Virus record (IMG/VR): IMGVR_UViG_3300007523_000006
Location: 53,345 to 117,344 of that record
Reading direction: 5' to 3' (one strand)
Source: a virus
Length of the DNA: 64,000 nt
Every line of letters starts with the position of its first letter. Within the stretch, counting starts at the first letter, position 1. The notes beneath the pieces are model-generated. The model saw only the letters and a list, made by a program, of their open reading frames with translations, was not told the DNA's origin and searched no databases. The position numbers were made by a program, and so were the translations under genes. Shown one piece after another: positions 34,029-41,173 of the stretch.

Positions 34029-34744
34029 AAATATCGTTCTGCACAACTTGTATGGGCAGGGTTCATCATCTAATGAGAACCCTGCCCATAAATATTCATG
34101 TCGCTCCAGATTGCGAATTTGTGTTGCTTAACTATGGCAGCAAAGATGGAATGCACGAGTGGGTCCGAGACAATATGCGTCCTTGGATAAATCGAGGAAC
34201 CATCAAGTATTATAGAACTCAGCTTCCTGAATACTTCGTGGCGACACATGCCAAAAACATTGCACATCGCCAAGCGACCGGCGATATTCTTTGCAATTTA
34301 GACGCAGACAATTTCTTGATTGACGGCTTTGTTGAATTGGTTAAAAAGACCATGAGCGACAAACAAAGCATTATGACTGCTCCTATATTTGATATGTTCA
34401 ATATGTCGGGCAGTTGCGGAAAGATAGCAGTTCATCGAGAGCATTTCTATAGCGTAAATGGATACAACGAAGACATCAATTTGGGATGGGGGTGGGATGA
34501 TATTGATTTTGAATTACGTGCAGCCATGCACAACAAATTGAAATACGCTCAAACTCCCGTGAAGTTTTGCCGAGTAATAGACCACGACGAATCAGATCGA
34601 GTCAAGAACTTTCGCACCAAAAACTTGAAGGATTCCCAACGGACAAATGGGGAACTGTTGGAAACGGTGAAAAATACTAGAAATTACGTTGTCAACAAAA
34701 ACAGAGAGTGGGGAGTTGCATTAGATTTATCCAGTGATATATAA
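34025..34744 (+). CDS. Glycosyltransferase family 2-like
   Basis: 239 aa. 'ISFCTTCMGRVHHL' opens the GT-A fold; 'ATGDILCNLDADNF' holds the DxD; 'GYNEDINLGWGWDDIDFELR' (in part WGWDDIDF) is the acceptor-side acidic motif. TTG start at 34025, since the first strand begins there; the ribosome site is poor. Likely modifies virion or host glycans. Confidence 0.75.
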   Translation: MKISFCTTCMGRVHHLMRTLPINIHVAPDCEFVLLNYGSKDGMHEWVRDNMRPWINRGTIKYYRTQLPEYFVATHAKNIAHRQATGDILCNLDADNFLIDGFVELVKKTMSDKQSIMTAPIFDMFNMSGSCGKIAVHREHFYSVNGYNEDINLGWGWDDIDFELRAAMHNKLKYAQTPVKFCRVIDHDESDRVKNFRTKNLKDSQRTNGELLETVKNTRNYVVNKNREWGVALDLSSDI

Positions 34745-34747
34745 GAC

Positions 34748-34972
34748 ATGATTAAATTCAAAGACTGGATGCAGACAAGAGAAGCCAAACTCCGAGAAAT
34801 GGGGAGTGGTCCATATATTGGAAACTGCACTGACACCAGTGATTATCAAGTAATTGGTGCTTGTAGCGATCAAAATTCCGAAGAAAAGAACAAGGCGTAT
34901 CGAAAAGGTGGCGTAGACCACAAAAAAGTCCACAAGCATTCCGACAAGATCAGATCAAAAGTCGGTATATAA
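34748..34972 (+). CDS. Candidate internal head protein, 74 aa
   Basis: Begins MIKFKDWMQTREA, a capsid-targeting-like N-terminus, then a polar Lys/His/Ser-rich chain ending 'RSKVGI'. Small, basic and polar, as T4 internal proteins often are. Function unknown. Confidence 0.6.
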   Translation: MIKFKDWMQTREAKLREMGSGPYIGNCTDTSDYQVIGACSDQNSEEKNKAYRKGGVDHKKVHKHSDKIRSKVGI

Positions 34973-34975
34973 GGT

Positions 34976-35395
34976 ATGATGACGTTCAAGGAATTCGTGG
35001 GATCGCAAGAAGTACAGCCGCAGGTGCAACAGCCTCAAGCGGCTGGTTCTCAGCAATCATCCAAATGGAAGGCCACAAAAGATGAAATTGTGGGCTACTG
35101 GAAGAACTTACGTCCCGACACACCCGTCCAAATGCGAGCCATTGATTACACCCATAAGGGATCAACATATGGCGAAGACGGAATGCGACTAACAGGCAGT
35201 CCGCAGTTTATTGCATCAATTTTAGCCAGAATGAAAGAGTTGTTGACTTACGAAACTCCAACAACCAAACTCGCCGTTACATATCGACAAACAGAGTCCC
35301 CCAGCAAGATGGCAATGGGACAAAGTAAAACTTCCTACGTCTTTTACGTTGCTGCTCGTCAACGTGGCGGCAAAACTCAAATCGCACCCAACTAG
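34976..35395 (+). CDS. Candidate internal head protein, 139 aa
   Basis: Begins MMTFKEFVGSQE, capsid-targeting-like; Gln/Pro-rich stretch (residues 13-30), then a compact basic domain. Four bases behind the previous gene with the same N-terminal type, so likely co-expressed for head assembly. Confidence 0.6.
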   Translation: MMTFKEFVGSQEVQPQVQQPQAAGSQQSSKWKATKDEIVGYWKNLRPDTPVQMRAIDYTHKGSTYGEDGMRLTGSPQFIASILARMKELLTYETPTTKLAVTYRQTESPSKMAMGQSKTSYVFYVAARQRGGKTQIAPN

Positions 35396-35397
35396 AC

Positions 35398-35425
35398 TTG
35401 ATTTTATCTTTCGTGATTGTATACT
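35398..35425 (+). promoter_or_regulatory. Possible promoter
   Basis: TTGATT (35398-35403), 16-base spacer, TATACT (35420-35425). It lacks CGTGG. It lies 48 bases before the GTG at 35473. Confidence 0.5.
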
Positions 35426-35472
35426 CATAACTTGTGTTGAGAACCAACCAAGGCCCCAAAGGAGAGTTTACA

Positions 35473-35925
35473 GTGAGTATGAAAATTGCGTGGACGATTG
35501 CCGGAATTGTCGGAATTTCCGCTCTGTGTGTGGGATCAATGACGTGGCACGCCTGGAGTGTCCAGAAGGAAAACCAACGACTCTCGCTGGTGAATTACAT
35601 CTATGTTGCGGAGCATCGTATTCTCAAGGATGAAATCTCTGAACTTGCATCTAAGCCAACATACGATCAGGGATATAAAGACGCTCTGATCCGCATCGGC
35701 GGACCACAAGTCCCTGGTGCATACCAAGATGGCTGGGACGACGCTCAGAAGCTCTGTGGTGCGGAAAACAATTACGCAGACGGGTATCACGCTGCAATCC
35801 AACAGTTTGGATATACTAAGACTACAACAATGGCTCGTTGGTTGGTTCCCGAACCAAAAGACAAGGCTATTGCTGCGGATAAGTCCAACAAGGAAGGCAT
35901 CACGCCTGCTAAATTGGAAAAGTAA
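35473..35925 (+). CDS. Membrane-anchored protein with YxxGYxDA-type repeats, 150 aa
   Basis: N-terminal transmembrane helix (about residues 4-22), then a polar region with three related segments 'YDQGYKDALI', 'YQDGWDDAQK' and 'YADGYHAAIQ'. GTG start six bases after GGAGAG; ATG two codons later is the alternative. Function unknown. The RNA at 35930-36191 follows directly. Confidence 0.65.
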   Translation: MSMKIAWTIAGIVGISALCVGSMTWHAWSVQKENQRLSLVNYIYVAEHRILKDEISELASKPTYDQGYKDALIRIGGPQVPGAYQDGWDDAQKLCGAENNYADGYHAAIQQFGYTKTTTMARWLVPEPKDKAIAADKSNKEGITPAKLEK

Positions 35926-35929
35926 TCCA

Positions 35930-36191
35930 AACCGCTATAGAAAGCATTGGCTACAGTAAATCGGGTGATTTAGGGAAAGGTACGTCCTTTCCTTTGGGGA
36001 AACAAAGACAGCCAGGATGTTGGCCTAGAAGTAGCCAACATTCAAAGAGTAGGGTTACACAGGGACTTCCTGTTAACGGACCCTTTTGGTGTAATAACAC
36101 ACTGGCCGAGCCACCCAACACTCGACACTGGCAATGCTGGTGCCTGGAGAGCATGTCGCCGACGAAGGCTTAGGCGACATGCTCATTTTTT
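35930..36191 (+). ncRNA. Structured RNA mimicking the 23S rRNA GTPase-associated centre
   Basis: 36006-36110 reads as helices 42-44 of bacterial 23S rRNA (E. coli about 1046-1112). The 19-mer AGACAGCCAGGATGTTGGC is shared with E. coli; the A1067 loop CTAGAAGTA and the A1095 loop GTAATA are kept in order, closed by GCCAG/CTGGC (36011-36015, 36103-36107) and followed by CGAG. Between AAAGAGT and GGTGTAATA sits an extra self-folding segment (36051-36087, AGGG...CCCT). Flanks fold into hairpins and a strong terminator closes the RNA. No protein frame. In ribosomes this domain binds L11 and the L10-L12 stalk and activates EF-Tu and EF-G. Confidence 0.8.
36149..36191 (+). terminator. Terminator of the rRNA-mimic RNA
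   Basis: GAGCATGTCGCC/GGCGACATGCTC (36149-36160, 36173-36184), 12-base loop, then ATTTTTT. Confidence 0.92.
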
Positions 36192-36206
36192 GAAAAGAAA
36201 GATGAA

Positions 36207-36389
36207 ATGATAGCTTGTATTTGCGGTGGATTTTTGGAACTAGGTTACATCCTAGTGATGGCAATTATTTCTATTTCGGGAGCAATATTTGGCACCAACT
36301 GGTACAATACAGCACGATATAAAAAGTACATAAAATACAAAGACAAACACAAAGGCTGTGGTTGCGACTGTCACAAAGAAGACGAGTAG
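36207..36389 (+). CDS. Small membrane protein with Cys/His tail, 60 aa
   Basis: One or two hydrophobic segments (residues 2-30), then a basic stretch and a metal-binding-like 'CGCDCHKEDE' tail. Sits between the rRNA-mimic RNA and two tRNAs. Function unknown. Confidence 0.6.
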   Translation: MIACICGGFLELGYILVMAIISISGAIFGTNWYNTARYKKYIKYKDKHKGCGCDCHKEDE

Positions 36390-36392
36390 TGC

Positions 36393-36473
36393 GGCCCTGT
36401 GGTGGAATTGGAATACACATGGGACTTAAAATCCCACGCCGAAAGGATTGCGGGTTCGAGTCCCGCCAGGGCT
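36393..36473 (+). tRNA. tRNA-Leu (TAA), canonical long variable arm
   Basis: Acceptor GGCCCTG/CAGGGCT (first pair G-U), anticodon stem TGGGA/TCCCA, loop CTTAAAA, class II variable arm, T stem GCGGG/CCCGC with TTCGAGT, A73. CCA not encoded. Confidence 0.93.
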
Positions 36474-36507
36474 ACGTTTTACAAGATGCCTAAAACGTGG
36501 TAAAACT

Positions 36508-36587
36508 GGCCGAGTGGTGGAATGGCATACACGATGGTTTTAGGAACCATTGCCGCAAGGCTTGCAGGTTCAAGTCCTGTCTCGGTC
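36508..36587 (+). tRNA. tRNA-Leu (TAG), canonical long variable arm
   Basis: Acceptor GGCCGAG/CTCGGTC, anticodon stem ATGGT/ACCAT, loop TTTAGGA, variable arm GCC/GGC, T stem GCAGG/CCTGT with TTCAAGT, A73. A promoter-like string TTTACA-17-TAAAAC with CGTGG (36478-36506) ends just before it, but its start would fall inside the tRNA. Confidence 0.92.
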
Positions 36588-36616
36588 ACTAATGAGGAAT
36601 GAGGAATGAGGATACG

Positions 36617-37111
36617 ATGGAAGTTTCGGTTGGCGATTACGGTCGCATGATGTTCGAGATGATGGTTGCTGAAAAAGGCAATCTCCCGGAACACTGGCAA
36701 AGCATTCAAGTCCTTGCTGAACCTCTAGTTCGTCAGCTTATTGCCCTCAACGGTCAAATGACTAACGGTGGATATGAAATCCACGGTTATGTTGAACCGG
36801 GCAACAAGAAAATATTATCCAAACACGAACTGATCCAAGCCGCTCAAGAAAAAGCCCTAAAGTTCCCTGCCAATAAATTGAAGATAGGCGACCGTCTTTG
36901 GTTGATTGAAGATGGTGAGCTTGACATGAGTTTCGACCAAGACCCTGTGGCAGTAAGTGATATTGGCAATACAGGCAGCATCTATGTTGAAATGCAAGGC
37001 GGATACGTTGCCCAAATCCACCCTTCTAACCTTGTGTTGAAGGCACCAGACGATTGGGATGAAAACGAAGATCAATATCGTTCTGATGATTACTGGTTAA
37101 ATGCAAAATGA
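36617..37111 (+). CDS. Hypothetical acidic protein, 164 aa
   Basis: Unrecognised. Helical N-terminus, acidic C-terminus ('APDDWDENEDQY'). ATG after GAGGAATGAGG. TGA overlaps the start of the 37108 frame (ATGA). Confidence 0.65.
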   Translation: MEVSVGDYGRMMFEMMVAEKGNLPEHWQSIQVLAEPLVRQLIALNGQMTNGGYEIHGYVEPGNKKILSKHELIQAAQEKALKFPANKLKIGDRLWLIEDGELDMSFDQDPVAVSDIGNTGSIYVEMQGGYVAQIHPSNLVLKAPDDWDENEDQYRSDDYWLNAK

Positions 37112-37211
37112 AAATTAAGCCTATTGATTCAACAAAAAAGAAGAAAAGCCTTTGGGCGTCGAAGTCATCTACTTGAAAAGAGAATCAGACGGCAACTGGA
37201 AAACCTTATGA
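37108..37211 (+). CDS. 34-aa protein made by apparent -1 frameshift at A_AAA_AAG
   Basis: Frame 0 starts at ATG 37108 (overlapping the previous TGA) and ends after 22 codons at TGA 37176. At 37134-37140 the slippery heptamer A AAA AAG lies exactly in frame; a -1 shift continues as 'EEKPLGVEVIYLKRESDGNW' to a TGA at 37209-37211 that overlaps the ATG of the deacetylase. The balanced overlaps at both ends suggest that the shifted product is the real one. Function unknown. Decay by one-base insertion is the alternative. Confidence 0.5.
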
Positions 37212-38092
37212 AAGTTTTTTACAACGAAAATCAGTCAGTGGAAAATAATCCAAGCATTTCGCCAAGTGCCAAGAAGCCCACGGCAGTATTGAAGTCGTGG
37301 CAGGAAATTGTGCCTGTCGAGATCATGCCAGTTGTTCCTGTAACCGTTGCAGACTTGGAGTTGGTGCATGACAGAGAATACGTTAATGATGTTATCTCTT
37401 GTCGCATAGAAAATGGGTTCGGCAACAAACTGAAAACCATTGCTGATTCTTTGCTGTGGACAAATGGTAGTTTTCTTAGTGCTGCTAAATACGCAGTTGA
37501 AAACAAAACAAATACAGTTAGCCCAACAAGTGGTTTTCACCATGCAGGATATTATGCTGGTAGTGGATTTTGTACATTTAATGGACTTATGTTGGCGGCA
37601 ATAACGCTCAAAAATGCCATGCTGGTCAATCGAGTTGCCATTGCTGATTTAGATATGCACTATGGCAATGGCACGGATTGCATCCTTGAGCAGTTATCCA
37701 TTCGAGGAATGAAAGATTTCATCTCTCATTATACTTTTGGCGGGCATTTAGACACTGTTGATCGTGGAGCTAAAAGTCGGCTTGCTTTTGGCCAAGCATA
37801 CACAAAACTTTTGCCCGACATTATCACTAGGTTGCTTGATGATGCAGATGTTCTGTTCTATCAGGCTGGGGCTGACCCTCATGTGAATGATCCATATGGC
37901 GGCGTTCTCACGACTGAAGAGTTAAAAGAAAGAGATCGCATTGTTTTTACAATTGCGAAAGAAAGAGGAGTGCCGGTTGTTTGGAATTTAGCAGGCGGGT
38001 ATCAAACCGACTTTTCTAAAGTCTTGGAAATCCACAACAACACAGCTTTGTTGCACGTTGAGATATTCGAGAATGCACCGGAAACCTTGTGA
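37208..38092 (+). CDS. Histone-deacetylase-superfamily amidohydrolase
   Basis: 294 aa. 'TSGFHHAGYYAGSGFCTFN' holds the catalytic His pair, 'VAIADLDMHYGNGT' the zinc Asp and His (the usual HH here is HY), and 'YQAGADPHVNDPYG' the second zinc Asp. Bacterial members remove acetyl or acyl groups from polyamines, acetoin-pathway or protein lysines. ATG chosen where homology begins, overlapping the frameshift product's stop. Next to an ATP-grasp glutathionylspermidine-synthetase-like gene, so a polyamine substrate is possible (inference). Confidence 0.85.
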   Translation: MKVFYNENQSVENNPSISPSAKKPTAVLKSWQEIVPVEIMPVVPVTVADLELVHDREYVNDVISCRIENGFGNKLKTIADSLLWTNGSFLSAAKYAVENKTNTVSPTSGFHHAGYYAGSGFCTFNGLMLAAITLKNAMLVNRVAIADLDMHYGNGTDCILEQLSIRGMKDFISHYTFGGHLDTVDRGAKSRLAFGQAYTKLLPDIITRLLDDADVLFYQAGADPHVNDPYGGVLTTEELKERDRIVFTIAKERGVPVVWNLAGGYQTDFSKVLEIHNNTALLHVEIFENAPETL

Positions 38093-38103
38093 GGCATTTA
38101 ATT

Positions 38104-38451
38104 ATGTGGGCTGTTCTTTGCACGGATGGACAATTGAACCTCAACGAAGTTCGCAACGAATGTGTGCCCGGCAAATGGGTGCCATTATTCGTTTACAGAA
38201 CGAACCCTGAAGACAATCCTGTTGTCCCTGTATTCCACGATGGGTTAACTACCAAGAAATTCGCCAAACGAAACATGCCTAAGAATTGGATGTGTGGCGG
38301 GGTAGAGCTTACCGACAGGGATGTTGAGTGGATGAAAGAAAAAGGATGGATCATCAAAGAAATGACTTATCCTCAAAAAGTTGACAACTTCATCTGTGGC
38401 TTTGAGGTTCTTGAGTTTGCCGAAGCCCCTGATTTCAGGACAAGTAGATGA
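38104..38451 (+). CDS. Hypothetical protein, 115 aa
   Basis: Not recognised. Starts MWAVLCTDG; 'CVPGKWVPLFVY' and 'WMCGGVELTDRDVEWMKEKGW' (in part) suggest a small alpha/beta fold. ATG nine bases after GAGG. Overlaps the next gene by four bases. Confidence 0.6.
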   Translation: MWAVLCTDGQLNLNEVRNECVPGKWVPLFVYRTNPEDNPVVPVFHDGLTTKKFAKRNMPKNWMCGGVELTDRDVEWMKEKGWIIKEMTYPQKVDNFICGFEVLEFAEAPDFRTSR

Positions 38452-39071
38452 AACGTGAAGTTGACGACATTCATGTTGCCGCCAAAAAGTTCGTGTCTCG
38501 ATATATTCGAGGCCGCAAACCTCGTCGTTTACACACATCCAGCAGCAAGCTGGCTCTGAAGGATATTCATCTCACACCACAAATCACCGATCACAAACCT
38601 AAAGGCATTTGGTACGGAATTGCCGATTCATGGATTGATTGGTGTATTAGCGAACATTTTGGAGGCATCCACCAATACATCTACGAAGTCGTATTGGACG
38701 AAGGCAATATATTGACCATTGACAATATCCAAGACTTTGAAAAGTTCGAGGACGAACACAAGGATATTCCTGAGTGGCGTAAAGAACTTCAGTCCGTCGA
38801 TGGCTTCCCATTTGATCTGCCATTCGGAAGATCGAGATATTTTGACAGCATGAACTACAGGAAGGTTTCTGAAACTTTCGGAGGGATTGAAATTACTCCC
38901 TATCAATGGGAAAAAAGACTTGAATCTATGTGGTATCATGGTTGGGACTGTGCCAGCGGGTGCATTTGGAATCCCAGCGTCATCAAGGATTTAAGGCTTT
39001 TTGCCTACTTTGATGCCCGAAAAGGTGAGTTCGTCAAAACGAGTTTACAACCCGACAAAACCAAGGTATAA
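38448..39071 (+). CDS. Hypothetical protein, 207 aa
   Basis: 'PKGIWYGIADSWIDWC' followed by 'YIYEVVLDEGNILTI' is a segment I associate with uncharacterised phage proteins in which a substrate-pocket-like loop precedes an aspartate-rich region. No name. ATGA overlap with the previous gene. Its 3' end contains the promoter at 39044. Confidence 0.65.
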   Translation: MKREVDDIHVAAKKFVSRYIRGRKPRRLHTSSSKLALKDIHLTPQITDHKPKGIWYGIADSWIDWCISEHFGGIHQYIYEVVLDEGNILTIDNIQDFEKFEDEHKDIPEWRKELQSVDGFPFDLPFGRSRYFDSMNYRKVSETFGGIEITPYQWEKRLESMWYHGWDCASGCIWNPSVIKDLRLFAYFDARKGEFVKTSLQPDKTKV

Positions 39072-39072
39072 T
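39044..39072 (+). promoter_or_regulatory. Promoter of the DUF350-like gene
   Basis: TTTACA (39044-39049), 17-base spacer ending CAAGG, TATAAT (39067-39072). Both hexamers near-perfect. It lies 61 bases before the ATG at 39133 and inside the end of the previous gene. Confidence 0.85.
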
Positions 39073-39132
39073 CCTTTCGTTGCTTCTAAACCTTCAGTTC
39101 ACAGTTCACAGTACACAAACAGGGGAGTTGAG

Positions 39133-39351
39133 ATGAATTTGCCAGAGAACTTTTGGATCGGTGTGTTTGGTTCTTTGATTTTCGGTTTCATGGGCATCGT
39201 GTTGTTGCTCGTTGGCTTCAAGATGTTCGACTGGCTTCTGCCCAAGGTCGATTTCCAGGCTGAAATGAGAGGAAACCCGCTCGCAACGTCCATCATCGTT
39301 GCCTCGTTTTTTCTGGCGTTAGCACACATCATCGCCTCGTGCGTACACTAA
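39133..39351 (+). CDS. Small membrane protein, DUF350-like
   Basis: 72 aa, two transmembrane segments (about 8-30 and 50-70) separated by 'LPKVDFQAEMRGNPLATSI', the arrangement of one DUF350/UPF0719 unit. ATG after AGGGGAG. Function unknown; such proteins accompany ATP-grasp glutathionylspermidine-synthetase-like genes in bacteria, and one lies at 40024. Confidence 0.7.
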   Translation: MNLPENFWIGVFGSLIFGFMGIVLLLVGFKMFDWLLPKVDFQAEMRGNPLATSIIVASFFLALAHIIASCVH

Positions 39352-39372
39352 CGGTATTCACGTTGCTCGATC

Positions 39373-39427
39373 ATAAGTCCGGCTAACGGCGAGCAGCAAT
39401 TGCGGCTTGTCTAGTCGGACTTTTTCT
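39373..39427 (+). terminator. Probable terminator
   Basis: AAGTCCG (39376 region) pairs with CGGACTT before a TTTTT run; the interior GGC...GCC pairs can form a branched stem. Confidence 0.65.
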
Positions 39428-39441
39428 TATGTGAGCGAGTC

Positions 39442-39804
39442 ATGCCAATAAGTCGATTCATGAACAACAAGATGACTAAAAAGGTCGGACTTGTTCTGAT
39501 CTCGTCATCTTTGATCCTCAATGGATGTTCACATCATGTGCCAGAGCAAGACCCTTCACAAGAGGGTCAACCGCAAATAATTCATGGTGGCGTTCATCCG
39601 TTTTGGTATTTCCATCACAGTGGCGGCTACGTTGGCGGAAGTGGATATAGTGGCGGGGGTTTCCATCCCGGCACTTATACGCATGGTGGCGGCATAGTCT
39701 CAAGCGGTGGGATTCGCAGTGGTGGAGGATTCAAAGCATCGCCATCAGTTAGCGCCCGTGGCGGCTTTGGTGCTTCCAGTCATGCCTTTGGTGGAGGATC
39801 ATAA
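39442..39804 (+). CDS. Gly/Ser-rich lipoprotein, 120 aa
   Basis: Type II signal peptide 'KVGLVLISSSLILNGC' with lipobox (L-N-G-C), then a short acidic linker and a Gly/His/Ser repeat region to the end. Probably an outer-membrane or periplasmic surface protein, perhaps for superinfection exclusion; that role is a guess. A second ATG at 39460 is possible. Confidence 0.65.
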   Translation: MPISRFMNNKMTKKVGLVLISSSLILNGCSHHVPEQDPSQEGQPQIIHGGVHPFWYFHHSGGYVGGSGYSGGGFHPGTYTHGGGIVSSGGIRSGGGFKASPSVSARGGFGASSHAFGGGS

Positions 39805-39805
39805 C

Positions 39806-40027
39806 ATGGCAGTTGAAACAGATATTACAAAGCGTTGGGAACAAGGGATAGATCACCATCCCAAAAGCATCGCTTTGTTCAAAAAACTAGCAGAAATCGA
39901 CTTCAAATTCGGTGGAGATTTCTTCGACTGGTCATCAGGTGGCGATGGAGACAATGGCGAACATTTAATGTACGAAATGGACATTATGTTCGAGAAAGAA
40001 GATGCTGAAATAGGAGCTTCATCATGA
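39806..40027 (+). CDS. Hypothetical acidic protein, 73 aa
   Basis: ATG after GGAGG overlapping the preceding stop region. Acidic; 'FKKLAEIDFKFGGDFFDW' then a Gly/Asp stretch. Such small proteins often precede glutathionylspermidine-synthetase-like genes; possible partner. Confidence 0.6.
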   Translation: MAVETDITKRWEQGIDHHPKSIALFKKLAEIDFKFGGDFFDWSSGGDGDNGEHLMYEMDIMFEKEDAEIGASS

Positions 40028-41169
40028 AGCGACACACAACCGATCTTAGGCATGATTGGAAAAAGACCATTGAAGGTCAGGGAATGTTATTTCATACATT
40101 TGATGGCGATATTTATTGGGACGAGTCAGCATACTACGAGTTAAACAGTCCTGAAGTAGACACCATAGAGGCGGCTACTTACGAACTGAATGATCGTTGT
40201 CTTGAAGCTGTTCAACACGTCATCGACAATGATCTGTTAGATGCTTTCTTGATCCCGCCCGAATTCCATCAGTTTATCCAAGACAGTTGGGAGAGAGACG
40301 AACACACCATTTATGGTCGGTTTGACTTTTCCTATGACGGAAAAACCCAACCAAAGATGTTGGAGTTCAATGCCGACACGCCTACCGGCCTGATAGAAGC
40401 TGCTGTTACCCAATGGTATTGGGCAAAAGACAAGTTTCCAAATCGGAACCAATTCAACTCAATACACGAGCGGCTAATTAAGGTTTGGAAAGAACTGAAG
40501 TCCGTGACGCCAGGAGTATTGTATTTTACGGCACTCGCTGGCAATCTCGAAGATTACATGAACGTCAATTATCTTCGAGACACTGCCATCCAAGCCGGGT
40601 GGGATACTGAATATATTGACATTGAAAACATCGGATGGAACGAAGGTCGCCGTACATTCACCGACCTGAACGAAAATCCAATACAGACATGCTTCAAGCT
40701 GTATCCTTGGGAATGGATGCAGACCGACGAGTTTGGCAGAAAACTATTCCTCAAGACCACCAAATGGCTTGAGGCTCCGTGGAAGGCAATCCTTAGCAAC
40801 AAGGCCATTCTGCCTATATTGTGGGAGTTGTTTCCCGATCATCCAAACTTATTAGAAGCATCGTTTCAACCAATTCGCACAAAACCTTACGTTCAGAAGC
40901 CAATTCTGAGTCGTGAGGGAGCTAATGTGCAAATATTTGAGCATGGCGAATTGCTGCTTAAAACTGATGGTCCTTACGATGGACCATGTGTATATCAACA
41001 ACTATGGGAACTTCCCAACTTTGATGGCAATCACGCCTGCATTGGTAGTTGGTTGGTCAACGGCTGGGCTTGTGGAATAGGCATTCGAGAAGACAAAACC
41101 ATTGTAACGGGGAACCTGAGTCGGTTCGTACCGCACATTTTCGGTGTTCGACCAAAATACGGGAGTTAA
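40024..41169 (+). CDS. Glutathionylspermidine synthase-like ATP-grasp enzyme
   Basis: 381 aa. 'RFDFSYDGKTQPKMLEFNAD' (substrate/ATP site), 'TPTGLIEAA', 'KPILSREGANVQIF' and 'IGSWLVNGWACGIGIRED' (in part) are the family's conserved blocks. It would form an amide bond using ATP, in GspS joining glutathione to spermidine; in the stand-alone bacterial and phage forms the substrate is unknown. Overlaps the previous gene by four bases. Confidence 0.88.
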   Translation: MKRHTTDLRHDWKKTIEGQGMLFHTFDGDIYWDESAYYELNSPEVDTIEAATYELNDRCLEAVQHVIDNDLLDAFLIPPEFHQFIQDSWERDEHTIYGRFDFSYDGKTQPKMLEFNADTPTGLIEAAVTQWYWAKDKFPNRNQFNSIHERLIKVWKELKSVTPGVLYFTALAGNLEDYMNVNYLRDTAIQAGWDTEYIDIENIGWNEGRRTFTDLNENPIQTCFKLYPWEWMQTDEFGRKLFLKTTKWLEAPWKAILSNKAILPILWELFPDHPNLLEASFQPIRTKPYVQKPILSREGANVQIFEHGELLLKTDGPYDGPCVYQQLWELPNFDGNHACIGSWLVNGWACGIGIREDKTIVTGNLSRFVPHIFGVRPKYGS

Positions 41170-41173
41170 GATC

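Noticed and set aside
36478-36506. Promoter TTTACA-17-TAAAAC before tRNA-Leu(TAG)
   Set aside because: It fits the -35 and spacer pattern, but the predicted start (about 36513) would be inside the tRNA and the -10 is poor; kept only as a member of the motif list.
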